Source of the DNA: an uncultured Acidobacteriaceae bacterium
GTDB taxonomy: Bacteria > Acidobacteriota > Terriglobia > Terriglobales > Acidobacteriaceae
DNA length: 18,351 nt
Reading direction: 5' to 3'
Assembly: GCA_903842845.1 (NCBI GenBank)
Contig: CAIMNN010000159.1
Location: forward strand, 1-18,351
This document shows positions 7,218-14,362 of this stretch, piece by piece. The translations under genes were made by a program, and so were the position numbers. The notes beneath the pieces are model-generated. The model was not told where the DNA came from. It ran no database searches and saw nothing but the letters and a program-made list of their open reading frames with translations. The first letter of the stretch is position 1; each line of letters opens with the position of its first letter.

Positions 7218-7417
7218 TCCCTCCCAGCGCCTGAATAGAGTGCACGAATGTTGATGTATTAAAACCCGGAATTACGTCCATTCCTAAGCCCGCCAATTAA
7301 TAAACACAACTAGGGTATGTTCAGCCTATAATTTCCCCACCTTGCAAAATGAACTCATTCGCTCTGCTGATGCCAATTAAAAGAATGCGGCACAATCGAT
7401 TTCTGCTTATGCAATGC

Positions 7418-7453
7418 AGGAGGCTCTAAATGAATTTGAGGAGGTTTTTAATG
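7418..7453 (+). promoter_or_regulatory. Tandem Shine-Dalgarno/start sites of the lipoprotein gene
   Basis: AGGAGG (7418-7423) lies 6 nt before ATG 7430. GAGGAGG (7438-7444), inside the first seven codons, lies 6 nt before a second in-frame ATG at 7451. Both are near-ideal initiation sites, so two N-termini differing by seven residues are possible. Confidence 0.7.
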
Positions 7454-8680
7454 AAATACAAAATGACAATCCTGAGTGCGACCGTTGTCTTGGCGCTCGT
7501 CTGCGTGACGGGCTGCTTCAGCCAGAAGAGTACTTCATCTGCGACAAAGCCAGCCGGCGCTTCGGCGCACCCAACCTACAGCGCCTGGACCAGCACTCGA
7601 ACCGTTGATATCCAAGATCCCGGCTATGGCATGAAGGCTTACACACTTGCTGTGCCCACAGGATGGAAGTACGCAGGAATGATACTGCGTCCCGGTGGCT
7701 GTCATCCGCCATCGGTGCCTGCCTCCGGTCTCTCCTACACTGAGCAAAGCCCGGATGGCTTGACGGCTTTTGCCCAGCTCCCCGGCGTTTCATGGTCGTG
7801 GACCAGCAACGGTTCTAACGCGATGGGCGCAAAATGTCCATCCAACATCAACATCAACACCGCCGCCGGACTGCTTTTGAATATCGCCGTACCCAATCTC
7901 CACCCCAACGCAATCTCCGTCACGGTTGTGCCGCTGCCGCAACCAATGCAGGATTCAATTAAAGCCCAAAATCAGAAACTACAGTCAATGGCCACTTCCT
8001 TCGGGCGGCAATTTGCAGACGCTGCCAGGGTGGATGTGCAGTACGAGCTCAATGGTGTCGTGGAAGACGAGTCGCTGATCACTGTCATCGACTGCACTGA
8101 TTCAAGCTTCCCAGCGATGCCTGGAGGCTTTGGGCGGCCGCAAACTCCCGGTTACACCAGGCGCTTTTGCGGCTCGCGTGGCACTCTTGTTACCCGCGCA
8201 CCAAAAGGCCATTTGGACGAGGCCTTGAAAGCAAGAATCTTTCCGCAGATCAACGCGGAGTGGGATAACCGTGTCATCCACGATATGCAAGCCAATTTCC
8301 AGCAGTTTCAAGCCGCCAGCGATGCCCAATTCAAAGCCAATCTCAAGTACTATGCTGATCAGAATCAGCAAATGCTCAACCGCAACAAGGAATTCCAGGA
8401 CAGCATGAGAGACAGCACCAACCGCGCTCTCCAAAACGACCGCAACAGACAAGCCGCCATGAGTGACTCCGCCCACCAGACAGCACTCTACTCCCTGGAC
8501 CGCCAGAACTTCGTCAATCCCTCCACCGGTCAAAGGATAGAGGCCAGCAGCCAATTCAACCACCAGTGGATGTCATCGGATGGCAGCACCGTTATCCAAA
8601 CGCAGGATCATTCCTACGATCCAAACGGCGCAGTCTACCCCGTAAGTCAAAGCTGGACCGAACTGGTGCCAACCAACTAG
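7430..8680 (+). CDS. Lipoprotein of unknown function
   Basis: From ATG 7430 there are 416 residues; from ATG 7451 there are 409. The signal peptide (MKYKMTILSATVVLALVC) ends in lipobox VTGC, so the mature protein is lipid-anchored through that Cys and exported. The mature part starts with a Ser/Thr/Ala-rich linker, then a beta-rich domain (about 45-250) with aromatic residues and several Cys (RPGGCHPP, GAKCPSN, IDCTDSS, RRFCGSRG) that could form disulphides. A Gln/Asn/Met-rich helical, probably coiled-coil stretch follows (about 265-350, DMQANFQQFQAASDAQFKAN), then a short tail with NPSTGQRIEASSQFNHQW. I do not recognise a named family. It stands alone: a 200-nt gap precedes it and a terminator follows. 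Confidence 0.85.
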   Translation: MNLRRFLMKYKMTILSATVVLALVCVTGCFSQKSTSSATKPAGASAHPTYSAWTSTRTVDIQDPGYGMKAYTLAVPTGWKYAGMILRPGGCHPPSVPASGLSYTEQSPDGLTAFAQLPGVSWSWTSNGSNAMGAKCPSNININTAAGLLLNIAVPNLHPNAISVTVVPLPQPMQDSIKAQNQKLQSMATSFGRQFADAARVDVQYELNGVVEDESLITVIDCTDSSFPAMPGGFGRPQTPGYTRRFCGSRGTLVTRAPKGHLDEALKARIFPQINAEWDNRVIHDMQANFQQFQAASDAQFKANLKYYADQNQQMLNRNKEFQDSMRDSTNRALQNDRNRQAAMSDSAHQTALYSLDRQNFVNPSTGQRIEASSQFNHQWMSSDGSTVIQTQDHSYDPNGAVYPVSQSWTELVPTN

Positions 8681-8712
8681 CTTAGCGATGCCGTATCCCA
8701 GCTCAGTTCCAC

Positions 8713-8750
8713 AAGGTGGCTTTTTTGAAACAAAAAACGCCACCTTTCTT
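8713..8750 (+). terminator. Terminator hairpin after the lipoprotein gene
   Basis: AAGGTGGC (8713-8720) pairs with GCCACCTT (8739-8746). The stem continues inward through T6/A6 (8721-8726 and 8732-8737) around a GAAAC loop, with one bulged C at 8738. A short T-rich tail (TTTCTT) follows. It lies about 30 nt after the stop codon. Confidence 0.7.
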
Positions 8751-9030
8751 GCACAACTTGATGTGAGGGGCACGCAAATTGCCGTTACACACTCCAAAAC
8801 CGTCACTTCAACAAAAAAGAAAAGACAGAAATGATTAATAATGCAATATCATAATTTGTAATAAACAGCCGTAAACTACTGAAAAATATAGAAACAGGGT
8901 TTACTAAGTTTATACAAATATGCACCTCGAACAGAATTGAAGGTGCATTCTTTTTGTCTTAACAGTCCTTTTATGCCTTCCCGGTGATACTTATAGAGTA
9001 AGAACAGACCTCAGACGTGAAAGGGTGTAC
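8751..9030. other. AT-rich intergenic region
   Basis: I see no convincing protein-coding frame in this stretch, which is much richer in A+T than its surroundings. Its only clear element is the hairpin with T-tract at 8920-8957. It must also contain the promoter of the PHP-domain gene that starts at 9031, but I could not identify a convincing -35/-10 pair. An untranslated small RNA ending at the 8920 hairpin is possible. Confidence 0.5.
8920..8957 (+). terminator. Second hairpin with T-tract, possible small-RNA terminator
   Basis: ATGCACCT (8920-8927) pairs with AGGTGCAT (8941-8948) around a 13-nt loop, followed by TTCTTTTTG. It has the form of a plus-strand intrinsic terminator, but it lies about 170 nt beyond the lipoprotein gene's own terminator and about 75 nt before the PHP gene start. 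It is either a backup terminator or the end of an unannotated short transcript. Confidence 0.55.
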
Positions 9031-10188
9031 ATGTCCAAGATCTCGATCAACTATCTTTGGCGCGACAAAGAAGCTCCCCGTGAGTTCCAGACGGGTGTTT
9101 CGCTGCACAGCCATACGAACCAGTCACGTGAGACCCTGGATTTTCTTGCTAACTTTGGCAACCAGTACCCGTTCATGCGCCCACTGCTGACCCGCCTTGA
9201 GCAACGCAGCCAGGCCAATCACGGCATGAAGGTCAATTACTCCGCGGCATACTGGACGCCGCCGATGACTCCGCGTCTGGCCTTCGACCTGGAAAGCCGC
9301 CAGATTGAAAAGCTTGGCCTCAACGCGTTGGTCTCGCTCTCTGACCACGACGGCATCAAGGCGCCCATCATGCTGCGCTCCGTGCCCAGCGCGCGCCACA
9401 TTCCCATCTCCGTTGAGTGGACCGCACCCTACTCCGAGCAGAGCTTCCACCTCGGCGTCCACAACCTGCCCAGCGAGCGTGCTACCGAGTGGATGAATAC
9501 GCTCACCGAGTTCACGGCGAATCCGAACGACGACAGACTCTCCGAGATCCTTGCCGCGTTGAATGCTGAGCCTAATGTCCTGCTCATCTTCAACCATCCG
9601 CTGTGGGACCTCTACCTCGTCGGTCAGGAGCGCCACAATTTCCTGGTCAACGAGTTCCTCCAGAAGAACGGTCAGTTCTTCCACGCACTCGAACTCAACG
9701 GTCTGCGCCACTGGAACGAGAACCGCGCTGTGCGCCGCTTGGCCGAGCAGTGGAACATGCTTCTCATCTCCGGCGGCGACCGTCACGGTGTTGAGCCCAA
9801 TGCCAACATCAACATGACCAACGCAACCAGCTTCAACGAGTTCGTGCATGAGATTCGCCACGAGCGCATCAGCAACGTCCTCTTCATGCCGCAGTACGCT
9901 GAGCCCTGGAAGCATCGCATTCTGCGTTCCGCCATCGATGCGGTGCGCGACTACCCGGAATTCCCGCAGGGTTCGCGCGTCTGGGATGAGCGCGTCTATC
10001 ACCCCGATGCGAATGGCATTGACCGCCCGCTCTGCGAGCTTTGGCCGAGCGGCAAGGCGCCTTGGATCATGCGCTGGGGCATCGGCTTTGTGCAACTCCT
10101 CGGACGCAACCCATTCTCCGGCGGTCTGCGCGTGGCATGGAGCGAGAATCGCGAACTCCGCATGGCGCTGGGCGAACAGGAAGGCTGA
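9031..10188 (+). CDS. PHP-domain metal-dependent hydrolase
   Basis: The 385-residue protein has the full set of PHP (polymerase and histidinol phosphatase) metal-site motifs in order: H26-x-H28 (SLHSHTN), D105-H106-D107 (SLSDHDGIK), E129 (ISVEW), H140/H144 (FHLGVH), H189 (FNHPLW) and D250-x-H252 (GGDRHG). PHP enzymes bind two or three metal ions and hydrolyse phosphoester bonds. It has no signal peptide and no polymerase module, so it is a stand-alone cytoplasmic enzyme with unknown substrate. ATG 9031 was chosen over GTG 9025 because AAGGG (9021-9025) is 5 nt before it. A strong terminator follows at 10215. The next plus-strand genes are a START-like protein and a GT4 glycosyltransferase, which might suggest a lipid or glycolipid link, but the transcription units are separate. 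Confidence 0.88.
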   Translation: MSKISINYLWRDKEAPREFQTGVSLHSHTNQSRETLDFLANFGNQYPFMRPLLTRLEQRSQANHGMKVNYSAAYWTPPMTPRLAFDLESRQIEKLGLNALVSLSDHDGIKAPIMLRSVPSARHIPISVEWTAPYSEQSFHLGVHNLPSERATEWMNTLTEFTANPNDDRLSEILAALNAEPNVLLIFNHPLWDLYLVGQERHNFLVNEFLQKNGQFFHALELNGLRHWNENRAVRRLAEQWNMLLISGGDRHGVEPNANINMTNATSFNEFVHEIRHERISNVLFMPQYAEPWKHRILRSAIDAVRDYPEFPQGSRVWDERVYHPDANGIDRPLCELWPSGKAPWIMRWGIGFVQLLGRNPFSGGLRVAWSENRELRMALGEQEG

Positions 10189-10214
10189 TTCATATAGAAA
10201 CGTTGAACCATCTC

Positions 10215-10251
10215 AGATCCCCGCTCATTGCGAACGGGGATCTTTTTATTT
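10215..10251 (+). terminator. Rho-independent terminator of the PHP gene
   Basis: AGATCCCCG (10215-10223) and CGGGGATCT (10235-10243) form a perfect 9-bp GC-rich stem with an 11-nt loop, followed by TTTTATTT. It lies 26 nt after the PHP stop codon. It separates this gene from the START-like gene. Confidence 0.92.
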
Positions 10252-10443
10252 CTGCGCCATTCCCGCTCCCATCAGCACCAGTGAGCGTTGCGCGAATGGC
10301 GAGTTGACAAGCGGCGGTATCCGCTCACCGACGAGTTGCCACTAGCGTCTGAACCTGTAAGGCTGAATGATGTACGTAGGGAGATTTCTCGAATGGGCCT
10401 CCATCTATTGAAGTCTTATGGCCAACTGGATAAAGTTGCAGTG

Positions 10444-11232
10444 ATGAGCAAGCGTAATTCAACTTTGCGATTTTTGTTGGGCGCGGCACTTTTGCTGCTG
10501 GCATCCACGGGTTTGCGGGCTCAGGCTCCTGCGGCCGCGCTTAAAGCCTTTGAAAAAGACTCTGCCGCAACCGAGGCGCGCATCACCGAGGAGTTGCGCC
10601 AGCCAGCCCCGCTTGACCCGCGCTTCAAGCGCGGCGAAATGATGATCTCAGACCGCACACCCTCTGAGATGGCGACGCTCGACGGTGCCATGTTTCGCCA
10701 CTGGCAGGGCGAGCTCTTCGTCCCCGGCGCAAAAGCGCAGGATTGTTTGCGGCTGATGAAAGATTTCAACAGCTACCCGCGCGTCTTTCATGGCCAGGTT
10801 GTGCGCTCAACAATTCAGTCGGCCAACGGCGACCACTACCAGATCACCATGCGCACGCGACAGGAGTACGGCATAACCGTCGTCATGGACACCAGTTTCG
10901 CCGTTGATTTCCGTAGCACAAATGCGCAACGGGGCATGAGCATCTCGCGTTCCACCGAAGTGCATGAGATTGAAGCGGCAGGAAAGAACAATGAGCACGC
11001 GCTCGACGCGGCCCACGATCATGGTTTTTTGTGGCGGCTCACCACCTACTGGACCTGGCGCGAGGAGAACGGTGGCCTGTACCTCCGCATTGAGACGCTC
11101 TCGCTCTCGCGCGGCATTCCTACTGTGCTGGGCTGGGCGTTTGGTCCCTTTGTTGAACGCGTCCCCCGCCAGTCGCTGGAGTTTACCCTCCGGCACGTCG
11201 AATCCGCCCTCAGCAAACAAAGAGGGAACTGA
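10444..11232 (+). CDS. Secreted START/SRPBCC-like protein
   Basis: From ATG 10444 the protein has 262 residues, starting with a signal peptide (RFLLGAALLLLASTGL, cleavage near RAQ-A28). The frame is open upstream to 10288, but those codons lack protein character and would bury the signal sequence, so the later start is preferred although its ribosome binding site is weak. Residues 85-258 resemble the START/SRPBCC ligand-binding fold: FVPGAKAQDCLRLMKDFNSY at the first helix, then an antiparallel sheet (HYQITMRTR, TSFAVDF, GMSISRSTEVHEIE, GLYLRIETLSLSRGIPTVLG) and a long C-terminal helix (PRQSLEFTLRHVESAL). The fold holds lipids or other hydrophobic ligands in a cavity; the ligand here is unknown. 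A GT4 glycosyltransferase gene begins 62 nt downstream and may be cotranscribed. Confidence 0.8.
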   Translation: MSKRNSTLRFLLGAALLLLASTGLRAQAPAAALKAFEKDSAATEARITEELRQPAPLDPRFKRGEMMISDRTPSEMATLDGAMFRHWQGELFVPGAKAQDCLRLMKDFNSYPRVFHGQVVRSTIQSANGDHYQITMRTRQEYGITVVMDTSFAVDFRSTNAQRGMSISRSTEVHEIEAAGKNNEHALDAAHDHGFLWRLTTYWTWREENGGLYLRIETLSLSRGIPTVLGWAFGPFVERVPRQSLEFTLRHVESALSKQRGN

Positions 11233-11294
11233 ACATGCCCGCCGAATGTGAATTACCAGTTTTAACCTGACGTACAACTTCACATGAGGCTCTC

Positions 11295-12491
11295 ATGTCT
11301 AATCTGTTAAAGATGCCAGCTACTCCCCCACGCGTCGCCTACTTCCCTGACTCGTTCCACGAGGTCAATGGCGTTGCGCATACAAGCCGCCATTTCCAGG
11401 CCTTTGCCAAGCGCCACGACCTGCCCTTCCTCTGCGTCCGCGCAGGTGAGCGCACTCCGCAGCTCCAGATCGAAGGCAACCTCTGGACCCTCGAACTCCC
11501 CCGAGGCATCCTCTCCTTTGCCCTTGAAAAGGACCTCCGCTTCGACCCCGGCTTCTTCCGCCACATCCCGTTCATCACTGAAACGCTCGAGCGCTTCCGT
11601 CCGGACCTCGTACACATCACCGGCCCCAGCGACAACGGCATTCTTGGCCTTTCCGTTGCCAAGGACCTCGGCCTGCCGCTCGCCGCAAGTTGGCACACCA
11701 ACGTCCATGAGTACGCCGCGCGCCGTTCCAACTGGTTCACAAAATTTTTACCGCCTGAGACTGCGGTCGCAACCGAGCATCAGATCGAAGATGCGGCCAT
11801 GGCCATCGCCGCAAAGTTCTACTCCATCGCCGAAGTTCTCTACGCGCCAAACCCGGAGCTCTGCGCACTGCTCGAACGGACAGCACATCGCAACTGTTAT
11901 CTAATGCCGCGCGGTGTTGATACCGAGCTCTTCAGTCCTGCGCACCGCTTGCGCAAGCCGGTCGAAGAGGTTCAGTACCTCGGCTTCGTCGGCCGCCTCT
12001 CCGTCGAAAAGAACGTCACGCAACTCGCGGTGATTCACGACGAACTCCTCGCGCGCGGTATTCACAACTTCAAATTCCTCATCATCGGCCACGGCAACGA
12101 GGAAGAGTGGCTGCGCGCGCACATGACGCAGGTCGAGTTCACCGGCGTGCTCAAGGGCGCGGCACTCTCCGAGGCTTACGCCAACATGGACCTCTTCGTC
12201 TTCCCCTCGCACACCGACACCTTCGGCAACGTTGTGCTTGAAGCGCTCGCCAGCGGCGTGCCTGCCATCGTCAATCACGACGGCGGCCCGAAGACCATCG
12301 TCAAAGACGGCCTCACCGGACGCATCGTCGACGACTCCGAGTTCACCGGCGCTATCGCCGACATCCTCACCAACCCCGCGCGCCACGACTCAATGCGTAT
12401 CGCCGCGCGCGAGTACTCGCTCACCATGAGCTGGGATTCAGTCTTCGAAGGCGTCTACTCCGCATACCAGGAATTGCCGCTGACCTGTTGA
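11295..12491 (+). CDS. GT4-family glycosyltransferase
   Basis: The 398-residue protein has the two-domain GT-B architecture of retaining family GT4 enzymes. The N-terminal acceptor domain (about 10-200) has NGVAHTSRHF (25-34) and SWHTNVHEY (132-140). The C-terminal nucleotide-sugar domain (about 205-370) has GRLSVEKN (233-240), IIGHGNEE and D308-TFGNVVL-E316, the E-x7-E motif with Asp in the first position, as in many lipid-directed GT4 enzymes. It lacks a signal peptide and acts in the cytoplasm or at the inner membrane face, transferring a sugar from an NDP-sugar, plausibly to a lipid (mannosyl-, glucosyl- or sulfoquinovosyl-type relatives share these motifs). GAGG lies 5-6 nt before the ATG. 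It converges on the binding-protein gene with a 12-nt gap and no visible terminator. Donor and acceptor cannot be assigned. Confidence 0.92.
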   Translation: MSNLLKMPATPPRVAYFPDSFHEVNGVAHTSRHFQAFAKRHDLPFLCVRAGERTPQLQIEGNLWTLELPRGILSFALEKDLRFDPGFFRHIPFITETLERFRPDLVHITGPSDNGILGLSVAKDLGLPLAASWHTNVHEYAARRSNWFTKFLPPETAVATEHQIEDAAMAIAAKFYSIAEVLYAPNPELCALLERTAHRNCYLMPRGVDTELFSPAHRLRKPVEEVQYLGFVGRLSVEKNVTQLAVIHDELLARGIHNFKFLIIGHGNEEEWLRAHMTQVEFTGVLKGAALSEAYANMDLFVFPSHTDTFGNVVLEALASGVPAIVNHDGGPKTIVKDGLTGRIVDDSEFTGAIADILTNPARHDSMRIAAREYSLTMSWDSVFEGVYSAYQELPLTC

Positions 12492-12503
12492 GCTTCACCT
12501 GCC

Positions 12504-13496
12504 TTACTGCGCATGAGCAGCCGCCGCCGCCAGGAACAGGTCAACGTTGCTCTTGTCCACAATCGACGTGCCTGTATCAATGAATCCCGGATAAGGCGCG
12601 AACGGGTCGGTGCTGTAGTCCTTGCCAAACTGCGCCGGTGGGTCGTGATAGATCTCGTCCAACGCCTTCAGCCCGACAAAGCCCATCGTGAAGGGCTTTT
12701 GAACTATCGTCGAGTCGATCGTTCCATCCTTGATCTCGTTCAACGTAGCGGGATTCACATCCCATGCCAGCACCACGCGGTTCTTGTCGCTCGTGCGCTT
12801 CACCGCGTCGGCTACCATCTTGCCTGATGCTGACTCCAGGCACACAAATGCATCGATCTTCTTCGCGCCGGAGAGTTCCAAAAACTGCTGCGTCTTGTCA
12901 AACGCTGCGTCGAGATTGCCCTTGATGTCCACGACTTCGACAACATTAATGCCGGGCCGCGACGCAAGAACATCCTTGAAGCCCTTGAGGCGTTCATCTG
13001 TGTTGGGCTGGCCCACGAGCGTGAAGAACACCACATTGCCCTTTGCTCCCAACTTTGAGATGAGCCGTTGCCCGCCCAGCCGACCGGCCTCCAGATTGTT
13101 GGTGCCGATGAAGTAGATTCTGTGGCTGCCCGCAGCATCGGAGTCGATGGTGATGACCGGAATGCCTGCGGCGATCGCTTCATTGATCTCCGGCGTTAGC
13201 ACGGCGGCGTCCGCAGACGAAGTGAGAATACCCGCCGGCCTGGTAGCCACCGCCTTCTTCAACTCCTTGAGCTCGGCTTGCGGATCGTAGTTGTCAGGCC
13301 CTGCCACCTTGGCGGTAACTTTGTCTTGCGCCGCTGCCTTGTTGAAGCCTGCAATGGCAGTCTGCCAATAGTTCGTGGCCATGTTCGTGGTTATCAGGTA
13401 GTAAACCTCCTTGGCCGAATGTCTGTCTCCGCAACCCGGTATCAAAACCGTCGCAAGCGCGGCAACCGCGAGCATTATTCCTTTTCCTGCTTTCAT
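12504..13496 (-). CDS. Orphan sugar-type ABC substrate-binding lipoprotein
   Basis: The 330-residue protein starts with a lipoprotein signal (MLAVAALATVLIPGC, lipid-anchored Cys22). The rest is a type I periplasmic binding fold of the ribose/LacI-like family (Peripla_BP_4): YYLITTNMATNYWQTAIAGF, KKAVATRPAGILTSSADAAV, GIPVITIDSDA, IGTNNLEAGRLGGQRL, GNVVFFTLVGQPNTDERLKG, DAFVCLESASG and VLAWDVNPATLNEIKDGTID. In Gram-negative transporters it would deliver a sugar or similar small molecule to an inner-membrane permease, yet no ABC permease or ATPase gene adjoins it. GAGGAGAGAG precedes the ATG by a few nt and a promoter-like site lies about 115 nt upstream. It could serve a distant transporter or act as a sensor protein. 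Confidence 0.9.
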   Translation of the reverse strand: MKAGKGIMLAVAALATVLIPGCGDRHSAKEVYYLITTNMATNYWQTAIAGFNKAAAQDKVTAKVAGPDNYDPQAELKELKKAVATRPAGILTSSADAAVLTPEINEAIAAGIPVITIDSDAAGSHRIYFIGTNNLEAGRLGGQRLISKLGAKGNVVFFTLVGQPNTDERLKGFKDVLASRPGINVVEVVDIKGNLDAAFDKTQQFLELSGAKKIDAFVCLESASGKMVADAVKRTSDKNRVVLAWDVNPATLNEIKDGTIDSTIVQKPFTMGFVGLKALDEIYHDPPAQFGKDYSTDPFAPYPGFIDTGTSIVDKSNVDLFLAAAAAHAQ

Positions 13497-13611
13497 GGCT
13501 CTCTCCTCATGCAGTTTAATTGTGGCGCAGTGATTATCATCGGGCGCACCATTACTGAAGCCGACGCGGACCGCTCAGCGCAAGCGCAAGCCCATCTCAA
13601 AATCCGGCGGA

Positions 13612-13641
13612 AGTATACTCCTGCACCAGTTGCATCGTCCA
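13612..13641 (-). promoter_or_regulatory. Putative sigma70 promoter of the substrate-binding protein gene
   Basis: On the minus strand TGGACG (13641-13636), an 18-nt spacer and TATACT (13617-13612) resemble -35/-10 elements. The predicted start leaves a leader of roughly 105-110 nt before the ATG at 13496. Confidence 0.4.
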
Positions 13642-13710
13642 TCTGGATAAAATGCGCGCCGCCACGCGCTCTTAGAAGGCGTCTATCCGGGCCAAAAAGT
13701 CTTGCCACTA

Positions 13711-13744
13711 AATAAAAAACCGGTGGGCGTTTAGCCCACCAGTT
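13711..13744 (-). terminator. Rho-independent terminator of the DinB-like gene
   Basis: Arms AACTGGTGGGC (13744-13734 on the minus strand) and GCCCACCGGTT (13728-13718) form an 11-bp stem with one G-T wobble and a 5-nt loop, followed on the minus strand by TTTTATT. It lies 20 nt after the DinB-like stop codon. Confidence 0.9.
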
Positions 13745-13764
13745 GCTTGATTGTTCATAAAAAA

Positions 13765-14289
13765 TTACTTCGCAACCGACTTCGACCACGGCGGAACTAT
13801 CCCGTTCATGCGCGCATAAGCAACCGCCTGCCCCATGTGTTCGTAATCGTGCAGTATCAGCCGCAGATACATCGCGTCGACCGTCGTATCCTTGCCCCAG
13901 ACTTTTATCTTCCGGTCCAGGTCGCCCGGCTTCAACTGCGCGCGCGCAGCCTCAACCACCTCGAACGAGTGCTTCAGATAAGCAATCACCTCAGCCTTTT
14001 TGGTAATGCTCGTCTCGGTCGACTCTTTGAACTCTGGAACCTTCGTCCCATCTTGGCTCAAAATGTAGTAGTTGCCGATTGCTATGTGCATGTACACCTC
14101 GGCTATCGAACGCACGCCCGGCGCAGGCCGCCAGTTGAACTTCTCCTCAGGTGTGGCCTCAGCCAGTTGGATGAGCTGGCTCTTTACATGGTTCCATTCA
14201 CCGTTGAAGCCCTGGAACGGTCCTTCCGATTGCGCGTGCAGGGGAGCGGCGCATAGCATGAGCGCGAAAGCAAAAATCAGTTTCTTCAT
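13765..14289 (-). CDS. Secreted DinB-superfamily protein
   Basis: The ATG at 14289 directly follows a near-perfect GGAGGAGG, and the frame then gives a signal peptide (KKLIFAFALMLCAAPLHA, cleavage near residue 19-20), so it is preferred over the in-frame ATG at 14349. The 174-residue product has the four-helix DinB fold with the three-histidine metal site: H68 (EVYMHIAIGNYY), H147 and H151 (LILHDYEHMGQAVAYARMNG). Characterised relatives (DinB/BshC-linked bacillithiol transferases, mycothiol-dependent enzymes) bind Ni or Zn and often use thiol cofactors. A secreted version is common in Acidobacteriota but its role is unknown. It is followed by its own terminator. obg lies 73 nt upstream on the same strand, so read-through from obg is possible. 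Confidence 0.88.
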   Translation of the reverse strand: MKKLIFAFALMLCAAPLHAQSEGPFQGFNGEWNHVKSQLIQLAEATPEEKFNWRPAPGVRSIAEVYMHIAIGNYYILSQDGTKVPEFKESTETSITKKAEVIAYLKHSFEVVEAARAQLKPGDLDRKIKVWGKDTTVDAMYLRLILHDYEHMGQAVAYARMNGIVPPWSKSVAK

Positions 14290-14362
14290 TTGACCTCCTC
14301 CTTTCAGGAGAACGTCAGTATCCCATTTAGGCATGGGCTGTGAATACAACTAAAAAGTAAAA

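Noticed and set aside
7327..7332. Perfect TATAAT upstream of the lipoprotein gene
   Set aside because: No recognisable -35 at 16-18 nt and no extended -10 TG, so it is too weak to list as a promoter, although it may still be one.
9124..10095. Long minus-strand frame (323 codons) opposite the PHP gene
   Set aside because: It is the antisense shadow of a gene with a complete set of catalytic motifs; it shows no family features and arises from codon bias in GC-rich coding DNA.
10303..10331. Perfect TTGACA at 10303 as a promoter for the START-like gene
   Set aside because: No acceptable -10 hexamer lies 16-18 nt downstream.
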